The translations under genes and the position numbers were made by a program. From Deltaproteobacteria bacterium (GTDB lineage: Bacteria > Myxococcota > XYA12-FULL-58-9 > JAUUZB01), in NCBI GenBank assembly GCA_030590185.1, contig JAUUZB010000269.1, positions 1-6,301 on the forward strand: a DNA stretch of 6,301 nt. The letters are read 5' to 3'. Below the pieces are notes generated by a model. That model saw nothing but the letters and a program-made list of their open reading frames with translations, searched no databases and was not told where the DNA came from. Shown here one piece after another: positions 1 through 5,399 of this stretch. The stretch's first letter is position 1. Each line of letters begins with the position of its first letter.

Positions 1-543
1 CAGGGTGGTGATGTTTTGATCGCCCTTGGCGACTATCTTGCCGCTCCCATCGACGAGGCTGTACTTCAAGAAATCCTTGGCCCCCTTGACGGTGACCTGT
101 CCGAAGCCGGTGAGCCTGGCGTTGGTCTGCTTGCCTTCCTCGATCACCACCGCCTCGAGATCCACGGCGGGAAAGGCGCCGGGCTTGACGGTCACCGTGT
201 ACGTGCCGACCGGTAGCAGGTTGACCGTGATGTTGGTGTCTCCCTTGGCCATCTCTTTGCCGTCGAGGGTCTTGACCGTGTACTTGAGGAAGTCGGCGGC
301 TGCGCCCAGGCGTAGTTGCCCGAAGCCGGTGAGCCTGACGTCGGTCTGCTTGCCCTTTTCGATCACCACCGCCTCGAGATCCACCGGCGGAAAGCTGCCC
401 GGCTTGACGGTGACCGTGTACGTGCCGGCCGGCAGCTCGAGGACCGAGATGTTGGTATCCCCCTTGGCGACCTCTTTACCGTCGAGGGTCTTGACCGTGT
501 ATTTTAGGAAGTCAGCGGCAGCCCCCACGCGTAATCGCCCGAG
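1..543 (-). repeat. Tandem 219-bp coding repeats (two full copies and one partial)
   Basis: Three in-frame copies sit inside the lipoprotein gene: 325-543, 106-324 and 1-105 (cut by the window edge). The period is exactly 219 bp, seen from repeated landmarks: GTCGAGGGTCTTGACCGTGTA begins at 481 and again at 262 on the plus strand, and the DFLKY codons recur at the same spacing in the third copy. The first two copies are strongly alike at DNA level, mostly differing at scattered bases. The third is more diverged (DFLKYSLVDGSGK against DFLKYTVKTLDGK) but has no gaps. This points to intragenic duplication, with the first two copies the most recent or homogenised pair. More copies may lie beyond base 1. 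Confidence 0.9.
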
Positions 544-732
544 GGTGCTGGGGTCGACCTTGGCTGGAGCGACCGTGCCCGGTCCGGTGCCGTCCTTGGC
601 GCCGGTGGCGGTCGCCGCCTCGGGGGAAACTGCGTCAGCAGTCGAGGCCGGCTGGTTGCATTGACAACCACCGCTGGCCAGGACGAGACCAGTGACTAGG
701 GCAAAGGATGAAAAAATATGGGAAAGATGCAC
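1..732 (-). CDS. Probable repeat-containing lipoprotein, C-terminus outside window
   Basis: I read this on the minus strand from a GTG at 732-730; 244 codons are visible and the frame is still open at base 1. The GTG is chosen because AGGGGG lies 6 bases upstream and no ATG fits. A hydrophobic segment (residues about 9-20) ends at a lipobox-like LASGGC with Cys23, so a secreted lipoprotein is likely. Ser at -3 is atypical for a lipobox, and the n-region has His but no Lys or Arg. An Ala/Thr/Pro/Gly-rich linker (about 26-63) leads into tandem 73-residue repeats: 64-136, 137-209 and a third from 210 that is cut. Each carries DFLKY, GKxxAKGDxNI, LPxGTYTVTVKPG and GKQTxxRLTGFGQ, a beta-sandwich style resembling PEGA or transthyretin-like carboxypeptidase regulatory repeats. 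No catalytic motif is seen; an envelope structural or binding role is inference. It lies 84 bases downstream of the HAMP gene and is probably cotranscribed with it. A plus-strand reading frame over the same DNA is treated as a shadow. Confidence 0.82.
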   Translation of the reverse strand, partial: MHLSHIFSSFALVTGLVLASGGCQCNQPASTADAVSPEAATATGAKDGTGPGTVAPAKVDPSTLGRLRVGAAADFLKYTVKTLDGKEVAKGDTNISVLELPAGTYTVTVKPGSFPPVDLEAVVIEKGKQTDVRLTGFGQLRLGAAADFLKYTVKTLDGKEMAKGDTNITVNLLPVGTYTVTVKPGAFPAVDLEAVVIEEGKQTNARLTGFGQVTVKGAKDFLKYSLVDGSGKIVAKGDQNITTL

Positions 733-738
733 GGATAG

Positions 739-744
739 CCCCCT
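739..744 (-). promoter_or_regulatory. Ribosome binding site deciding the lipoprotein GTG start
   Basis: The minus strand reads AGGGGG here, 6 bases before the GTG at 732-730. The alternative in-frame GTG at 756-754 would add eight residues including an Arg, giving a more conventional signal-peptide n-region, but it has no properly spaced purine-rich site. Confidence 0.6.
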
Positions 745-758
745 GCTGTGAGTCACTC

Positions 759-772
759 CCGCGATAACGCGG
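759..772. other. Short perfect hairpin between the two minus-strand genes
   Basis: CCGCG, loop ATAA, CGCGG gives a perfect 5-bp GC stem in the 84-base gap between the HAMP gene stop (817-819) and the lipoprotein start (732). No T-run follows on either strand, so it is not a convincing intrinsic terminator. It could be a processing or stability element in a bicistronic mRNA, or chance in GC-rich DNA. Confidence 0.3.
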
Positions 773-816
773 AAGCGGGGGGGCGCGCAATTAGGGGGCC
801 CGCGCCAGGGGCGACG

Positions 817-1398
817 CTACTCGACCTCGACGCCCTGGTCCTGACCGAGCGATGCGGCCAGGGAGTTGCGGACCTTTTCGATGGTTTTGGCCGAGGCTTC
901 GGCATCGCCCCGCGTTTCGAGCGCCTTGTCGAGCTCCTCGAGGTACTCAATGTCCCGCGAGCGCATGGCGTTGACCGAATCCTCAAAGGCGCCGAAGAAG
1001 GCCTGCAGCTCGTCCCGCTTGCGCAGGGGCCGGACGTCCGGGTACTGCCGGTCGGCGAGCACGTCGAGGTAGCGCGCTACGATGAAGAGGGGACCGCTGA
1101 TCCGGTGGGTGATGATCAGGCCCCAGATGCCCAGGACGATCGCCATGGAGATGATGCCCACCACCAGGTACAGCAGGAAGATCTGGTCGCCGCGGATCAC
1201 CTGCTCTTGCAAGCGCTGATCGAGGTCGAGCAACCGGGTGTTGTCCATGTGCGCCCGGTACAACAAGCCACCCATGACGAAGGTGACACCAACGCCAAGG
1301 GCGACCACCAGCAGGGTGTACTTCCACTGGAAGCGCGCATCGACGATCGGGATGACGCGACGTCGGCGGCGTGAGGACGAGAGTTGTGGACTGTCCAT
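817..1398 (-). CDS. Two-TM HAMP-domain membrane protein without output domain
   Basis: The start is ATG at 1398-1396 with AGGGAG 6 bases upstream; the stop is TAG at 819-817; 193 aa. A basic N-terminus (SSSRRRRR, 7-14) precedes TM1 (about 27-47), a short periplasmic loop of about 25 residues rich in Leu/Asp/Gln, and TM2 (about 74-97). THRISGPL (97-104) opens a HAMP-like module running to about 147, with conserved Pro103 and KRDELQAFFGAFEDSVNAM at the position of the usual DELxxLxxxFNxM. A charged, probably coiled-coil tail (about 148-183) ends the protein. No kinase, methyl-accepting, GGDEF or cyclase domain follows. HAMP modules convert membrane signals into helix movement; here it may act on a separate partner (inference). 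Similar short HAMP-only proteins occur in Deltaproteobacteria-type genomes, from memory. It is divergent from the exporter gene and is the likely first gene of a pair with the lipoprotein. Confidence 0.85.
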   Translation of the reverse strand: MDSPQLSSSRRRRRVIPIVDARFQWKYTLLVVALGVGVTFVMGGLLYRAHMDNTRLLDLDQRLQEQVIRGDQIFLLYLVVGIISMAIVLGIWGLIITHRISGPLFIVARYLDVLADRQYPDVRPLRKRDELQAFFGAFEDSVNAMRSRDIEYLEELDKALETRGDAEASAKTIEKVRNSLAASLGQDQGVEVE

Positions 1399-1404
1399 CG
1401 AGAT

Positions 1405-1410
1405 CTCCCT
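1405..1410 (-). promoter_or_regulatory. Ribosome binding site of the HAMP gene
   Basis: The minus strand reads AGGGAG ending 6 bases before the ATG at 1398-1396. It supports this start over downstream alternatives, which would remove the basic N-terminus. Confidence 0.7.
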
Positions 1411-1429
1411 ACAGCGGCGGACCCAAAGG

Positions 1430-1458
1430 CCGCATACTTATCGATGCGGGGCGGCATC
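1430..1458. promoter_or_regulatory. Inverted-repeat cluster in the divergent spacer (candidate operator or switch)
   Basis: CCGCAT (1430-1435) and ATGCGG (1444-1449) form a perfect 6-bp inverted repeat around an 8-base spacer. GATGC (1443-1447) and GCATC (1454-1458) form a second repeat sharing the middle arm. The cluster lies 31 bases upstream of the HAMP gene ATG and about 60 bases upstream of the exporter start. On the minus strand the first spacer contains GATAAG, a weak -10-like hexamer. It may be a dimeric regulator site over a divergent promoter, or alternative 5' UTR hairpins of the HAMP transcript. Short arms in GC-rich DNA can arise by chance. Confidence 0.35.
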
Positions 1459-1520
1459 CTAACCCAGGGTCTATTTGACCGCAATGGAGAGGGAGCGGTT
1501 GTGGTTCCACCCAACCGCCT

Positions 1521-3878
1521 GTGCTACAGCCCGGCGATCCCATGGACCGGAGCTCCGAACCAGATACCGACACGCCCGGCTCAAAGCGCGATCGCCCCGG
1601 CTACCGGATCACCCTGGGCATCGGGCGGCTCGTGCTCCGTCACCGTTGGTTGGTTGCCGGCGCGTTGATCGCCGTCACCGTGGGCTTTGGGCTCCAGGCC
1701 CGACACCTCACCTACGACTTCGGCATCCGCAAGTTCTTCCCGGACGAGTCCTCCCTCCACGAGCCCTTCCTAGCGGCGGAGGAGATCTTCGGGCGCGACG
1801 ACGCCCGAACCATCGTGGCTTTCGATCTGCCGGGGGTCTTCACCGCCTCCGGCATGGCATTCCTGCGGGATCTCACCGAGGCCTTGGCCGGGGTCGATGG
1901 GATCGACGAGGTCACCAGTCTCGCCAACGTTGAGCGCCTGACCGCCGTCGATGATGGCATCGAAATCCGGCCCCTGCTGCCGGAGGACCCCACCGCCGCT
2001 GACCTCGGGTTGGCCCGCACCGCGGCGAACGAGGACCGGCTGCTGCGCGGCCTCTACCTGAGCCTGGACGGCGGGGCCGTGGCCATTCTCCTCGACTGGG
2101 GCGTGCCGCGAGAGGAGGCGGAGCGCCGCCAGCGGGTTGGGCGCGAGGTCGACGCGGTGCTCGCCCGCTTCGCGGTCCGTGACGGCCAGGCGCCGATCAC
2201 CTTTCACCAGGGCGGCTTGATCCACAACCGCAACATCTACGGCAAGCTGATCCTGGAGGATAATCGGACCCTCATCCCCGGCGTGGTGATCGGTCTGTTC
2301 CTCATTCTGTTGGTGGTCTTTCGCCGCTTACCGGCCGTGGTGGGACCCCTGATCTTGGTTGGCATGGCGCTCACCTGGGCGCTCGGGATCAGCGTCTTGC
2401 TCGACCGGCCACTCAACATGATCACCAACATCGTCAGCCCGGTGGTGCTGGTGATCGGGATCGCCGACTCGATCCACATCCTGAATTGCTACCGGGAGAT
2501 GTACCAGGAGCTCGGTGATCGCCGCCGGGCCCTCGAGGAGACCATCGCCGAGATGGCCTTGGCCTGCCTGCTGACCAGCTTCACCACCATGGTTGGTTTT
2601 GCCGTGCTGCTGCTGACCAACGTCCCGATCCTGCGCGAGTTCGGTTTGATCTGCGCGGTGGGGGTTGGCGCCTCCTACGTGATCACGGTGTTCGGTCTGC
2701 CCATCATCATGTCGCTGTTTGCCCCCCTCGCACCGCCCAAGGCCGGCGGGATCGGTGGTCTGGCGAGCGGCGGGCTAGCCTGGGTGATGGCCGTGGTCGA
2801 GCGCCACCGTCGCAAGGTGTTGGCCATCACCTTGCTCGCTTGCCTGGTGGCCGCGGCCATCGCCACCCCGGTCGAACGTAACTCTAAGGTCCTCGAGGAT
2901 CTGCGCGAGCATCACCCGGAGGTCATCGCCCGGCAGTTCATCGAGGATCGCTTCGGCGGTGCCATGCCGATCGCGGTGTTGGTGCGGGGCGAGCCGGATG
3001 ACTTCCGGGATCCGGCGGTGGTGCGCGGTCTGGCGGTGACCGCCGCGGCGATGGAGGAGGAGCCGATTCTGGCCTTGCCCCTGGGCTTGCACGTGGTGGT
3101 GGAGACCCTGCACCGGGCTCTGGTACCGGATGATCCCGCCTCCTTGCCGACCAGTCGCGCCCTGATGGCTCAGGAGCTGCTGCTCTACGAGATGTCCGGC
3201 TCCGAGCAGCTCGAGGATTTTGTGAGCGGCGACTTCTCGTCCGCCCGGGTGGTCGCCCGGGCCGATGACGCCCTGACCAACGAGGTCGAGGAGATGAGCG
3301 CCCGGGTGGAGCGCGCGGCGCGGGGGGCGTTCCCGGAGCACCTGCGGGTCGACGTCACCAGCACCATGGTGCTCGCTCAGCTGGTCAACCGCACCCTGAT
3401 CCAGAATCTGGTCTCCAGCTTTTCCACCGCCTTTGTGGTGATCTTCTTCACCATGCTCCTGATGTTCCGCAGCCTGCGCCTGGCCATGTTGGCGCTGCTC
3501 CCCAACGTGGCGCCGATGTTCATCCTGGTGGCATTCATGGCGGTCAGCGGCATCGGCCTCAAGGTCTCCACCGCATTCATCTTCGCCATCGCCTTTGGCA
3601 TCGCCGTGGATGACACCATCCACTTCCTCGCCCGTCTCCGACGCGAGCGGGCCGAGGGCCACGATCACACCGAGGCGGTGCGGATCACGATCACCGGCAC
3701 CGGCCGCGCCATCGTACAGACCACCGTGGTGTTGGTGCTCGGCTTCGGGTTCCTGCTCGGCTCCGAGTTCCTGGCCAACTTCAACTTTGGTCTGCTCACC
3801 GGGGTCACCCTGACCGCTGCCCTGGTCGCGGACCTGACCCTGCTGCCGGCGCTGCTGCTGACCTTCCGCCGCTGGTGA
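1521..3878 (+). CDS. MMPL/RND-superfamily exporter (HAE3-like permease)
   Basis: A 785-residue polytopic inner-membrane protein with the two-fold RND layout: TM1 (about 43-60), a large extracytoplasmic domain (about 61-250), a TM bundle (about 251-400), TM7 (about 433-450), a second external domain (about 451-628), and a second bundle (about 629-781). About 12 TM segments are expected. Each half has the intramembrane signature helix: VIGIADSIHIL (311-321, Asp316) and FGIAVDDTIHFL (692-703, Asp697/Asp698), the acidic residues associated with proton coupling in this superfamily. The length suits HAE3/MMPL exporters, which act without the AcrB-type docking domain and often move lipids or hydrophobic compounds; the substrate here is unknown. 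Neither the GTG at 1521 nor the in-frame ATG at 1542 (778 aa) has a good Shine-Dalgarno sequence, so the start is uncertain. The frame has a stop at 1476-1478 and no start codon between there and 1521. The cyclase gene follows after 42 bases, probably in the same operon. Confidence 0.93.
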   Translation: MLQPGDPMDRSSEPDTDTPGSKRDRPGYRITLGIGRLVLRHRWLVAGALIAVTVGFGLQARHLTYDFGIRKFFPDESSLHEPFLAAEEIFGRDDARTIVAFDLPGVFTASGMAFLRDLTEALAGVDGIDEVTSLANVERLTAVDDGIEIRPLLPEDPTAADLGLARTAANEDRLLRGLYLSLDGGAVAILLDWGVPREEAERRQRVGREVDAVLARFAVRDGQAPITFHQGGLIHNRNIYGKLILEDNRTLIPGVVIGLFLILLVVFRRLPAVVGPLILVGMALTWALGISVLLDRPLNMITNIVSPVVLVIGIADSIHILNCYREMYQELGDRRRALEETIAEMALACLLTSFTTMVGFAVLLLTNVPILREFGLICAVGVGASYVITVFGLPIIMSLFAPLAPPKAGGIGGLASGGLAWVMAVVERHRRKVLAITLLACLVAAAIATPVERNSKVLEDLREHHPEVIARQFIEDRFGGAMPIAVLVRGEPDDFRDPAVVRGLAVTAAAMEEEPILALPLGLHVVVETLHRALVPDDPASLPTSRALMAQELLLYEMSGSEQLEDFVSGDFSSARVVARADDALTNEVEEMSARVERAARGAFPEHLRVDVTSTMVLAQLVNRTLIQNLVSSFSTAFVVIFFTMLLMFRSLRLAMLALLPNVAPMFILVAFMAVSGIGLKVSTAFIFAIAFGIAVDDTIHFLARLRRERAEGHDHTEAVRITITGTGRAIVQTTVVLVLGFGFLLGSEFLANFNFGLLTGVTLTAALVADLTLLPALLLTFRRW

Positions 3879-3910
3879 GCTACCGTGGAACCCCGCCCGC
3901 ACGAATGGTA

Positions 3911-3915
3911 AGGAG
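3911..3915 (+). promoter_or_regulatory. Ribosome binding site of the cyclase gene
   Basis: AGGAG ends 5 bases before the GTG at 3921. It lies in the 42-base gap after the exporter stop and decides for a GTG start; the protein then begins MSTEKDLSRQ directly before the cyclase domain. Confidence 0.8.
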
Positions 3916-3920
3916 CGAAG

Positions 3921-5228
3921 GTGAGCACTGAGAAGGATCTCTCCCGCCAACTCCTCTCATCGGCGGTCAAGGACTACATCAAGCACTCGCGTCGGCAGGT
4001 GACCATCCTGTTCACCGACATCGAGGACTCGACCATGTTCTGGGAGGAGGTCGGTGACGTTCAGGGCCGCCTGATGGTCGACCTCCACAACCGGCTCTCC
4101 TTCCCGGTGATCCGCAAGTTCCGCGGCAAGGTCATCAAGACCATCGGCGACTCGATCATGGTCTCGTTCAAGAACCCGGTGAACGCGGTCAAGGCGGCCA
4201 TCGGCATCCAGCAGATCCTCGCCACGGCGCGCGACGCCGACGATGCCTTCACCCTCAAGGTCCGCATCGGTATCCACACCGGCCAGGCCCTGGTCGAGGC
4301 CAAGGATGTCTTTGGCGACGTGGTCAACGTGGCCGCCCGGGTGGAGAGCCAGGCCAAGGGGAACCAGATCCTGGTCTCGGAGCGGACCGCCCGCGAGGTG
4401 GAGGAGTACGAATTCAATCTCGCGGCGGCCGGTCGCTTCAAGCCCAAGGGCAAGTCGGAGCTCATGTCGGTTTTCCGCGTCCCGTGGGAGGAGTTCGAGA
4501 GCATCATCGACGGCATCAAGCCGGGCTCCTATCTGCCGGTGGTGGCGCGCCAAAAGGTGGCGATCGCGGTGGCCGGGACGGTGAGCCTGGTGGCCGCCTA
4601 CGCCCTCTATTTGAACTACCTGCGTTACGTGGCCGCCGACTCCAAAGCGATCGCGGTGCTCTCCCTCAACCCGGAGCTGATCCTCTGGGAGTACCCGATC
4701 GTGATCGGGGTCATCGCCGTGGTGCTCAGCGTCATGATGATCGTCCTGCTCCGGGTGCAGGCGGCGCCCCACATCATCCTCAAGCTCCTCAATGGCGGGT
4801 TCGGGTTCGGGGTGGGTTTCTTCGTGCTGTTCGCGGCCTTTAGCCTCAGCCCGGTCGACTTTTTACCCTTTGGCAAGAGCGTGGTCTTCGAGTCGCAACA
4901 CCTGTTCGTGAACGTCATCGAGTCGGACAGCCAGATCTACGCCGAGCCCGCCGAGGATTCGGAGATCCTGCGCAACGTCGACGCCGGCAACATCCTGTTG
5001 CAGATGGACGCCAAGAAGGTCGAAGGGGTCTGGTGGTTCAAGATCTACCTCGGCCCGGAGGAGTACGGTTGGATCATCCGCATCAGCCCACCCAAGATGG
5101 GGGTTGCGGAGACCCGGGTCAGCCAGGCGGACAAGTTCTTCTTCCGACTGCGAGATATCTACGCCCTGGTGCTCGGTATGATCGGTTTCGTGATCGGTTT
5201 CGTGAAGTTCAGCATCCGGCCGGTGTGA
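3921..5228 (+). CDS. Membrane class III adenylate cyclase with SH3b-like domain
   Basis: A 435-residue protein that probably makes cAMP from ATP in the cytoplasm. The class III catalytic domain is N-terminal (about 25-190). FTDIEDST (31-38) gives metal ligand Asp33, and VIKTIGD (71-77) gives Lys73 and second metal ligand Asp77. Lys at this place favours adenine; guanylate cyclases usually have Glu. KDVFGDVVNVAAR (128-140) gives adenine-contact Asp129, transition-state Asn136 and Arg140, so the active site looks complete and a homodimer is expected. Hydrophobic segments lie near 211-233, 257-278, 288-309 and 412-430. Between the last two, about 323-390 looks like a bacterial SH3 (SH3b) domain: VNVIESDSQIYAEP, an EILRNVDAGN turn, VEGVWWFKIYL and a final YGWI. 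With the cyclase inside, four helices place the SH3b part in the periplasm. Sensory parts more often precede the cyclase, so this order is unusual. It is probably cotranscribed with the exporter. Confidence 0.92.
   Translation: MSTEKDLSRQLLSSAVKDYIKHSRRQVTILFTDIEDSTMFWEEVGDVQGRLMVDLHNRLSFPVIRKFRGKVIKTIGDSIMVSFKNPVNAVKAAIGIQQILATARDADDAFTLKVRIGIHTGQALVEAKDVFGDVVNVAARVESQAKGNQILVSERTAREVEEYEFNLAAAGRFKPKGKSELMSVFRVPWEEFESIIDGIKPGSYLPVVARQKVAIAVAGTVSLVAAYALYLNYLRYVAADSKAIAVLSLNPELILWEYPIVIGVIAVVLSVMMIVLLRVQAAPHIILKLLNGGFGFGVGFFVLFAAFSLSPVDFLPFGKSVVFESQHLFVNVIESDSQIYAEPAEDSEILRNVDAGNILLQMDAKKVEGVWWFKIYLGPEEYGWIIRISPPKMGVAETRVSQADKFFFRLRDIYALVLGMIGFVIGFVKFSIRPV
5179..5202 (+). repeat. Perfect 12-bp tandem duplication in the last TM helix of the cyclase
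   Basis: TGATCGGTTTCG occurs twice back to back (5179-5190, 5191-5202). It encodes the IGFVIGFV part of the C-terminal membrane helix. The frame is kept and four residues are effectively duplicated, which could have extended the helix. It may also be simple sequence convergence in a hydrophobic stretch. Confidence 0.7.
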
Positions 5229-5338
5229 GGCTCTCTGCCGGGTTTTCGCCTGACCCCGCTTGCAAATCCGCTGTTCCGGTGGCATTGGAGCGGGCGCCTC
5301 CGGGGTCCGGGGGCAGCCGTCGCCATGGCTGGCTCACC

Positions 5339-5385
5339 ATGCCTAAGCCGGCCGCGACACCGTTAGTTCAGGCTTAAACGTAAGC
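5339..5385 (+). promoter_or_regulatory. Leader region of the EF-G2 gene: alternate inverted repeats and a tiny ORF
   Basis: The 171-base spacer between the cyclase stop and the EF-G2 start has no convincing gene. Near its end, TAAGCC (5344-5349) pairs with GGCTTA (5371-5376). GCTTA (5372-5376) can instead pair with TAAGC (5381-5385) around an AACG loop, ending 3 bases before the Shine-Dalgarno site. A 12-codon frame starts at ATG 5339 and stops at TAA 5375-5377, inside the shared arm, but it lacks a clear ribosome site. A translation-sensitive leader is possible; the stems are short and this is speculative. The rest of the spacer shows no strong promoter or T-tailed terminator. Confidence 0.25.
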
Positions 5386-5388
5386 GCC

Positions 5389-5393
5389 AGGAG
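5389..5393 (+). promoter_or_regulatory. Ribosome binding site of the EF-G2-like gene
   Basis: AGGAG ends 6 bases before the ATG at 5400-5402, fixing the start. The following MREYNSSEIRNVVLIGQKG leads straight into the P-loop, as expected for an EF-G-type N-terminus. Confidence 0.8.
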
Positions 5394-5399
5394 AGCGGG

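Noticed and set aside
26..664. Plus-strand 212-codon open frame opposite the repeat lipoprotein
   Set aside because: It is internally repetitive only because the minus-strand gene is. The minus reading gives a start with ribosome site, a signal peptide and beta-repeat motifs, while the plus reading is Ser/Arg/Pro/Thr-rich with no recognisable domain.
748..1374. Plus-strand 208-codon frame opposite the HAMP gene
   Set aside because: The minus strand encodes clear TM segments and HAMP signature residues. The plus product is Asp/Gly/His/Gln-rich and motif-free, typical of an antisense frame in GC-rich DNA.
1475..1504. TTGACC at 1475-1480 as a -35 box for the exporter
   Set aside because: At spacings of 16-18 bases the downstream hexamers (GGTTGT, GTTGTG, TTGTGG) do not resemble a -10 box, so I do not call a promoter.
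2775..3950. Minus-strand 391-codon frame inside the exporter gene
   Set aside because: The product is rich in Gly, His, Gln and Asp with no domain. It mirrors the codon bias of the strongly supported RND transporter on the plus strand.
3957..4772. Minus-strand 271-codon frame inside the cyclase gene
   Set aside because: The composition is shadow-like, and the plus frame carries a complete class III cyclase active site.
5260..5288. TTGCAA with CATTGG 17 bases downstream as a promoter for EF-G2
   Set aside because: The -10 match is poor and a single -35-like hexamer in a 171-base spacer is not enough.
5229..5338. Transcription terminator after the cyclase
   Set aside because: Only short stems such as CAGCC/GGCTG (about 5314-5331) are present and no T-run follows, so read-through or a Rho-type end cannot be distinguished.
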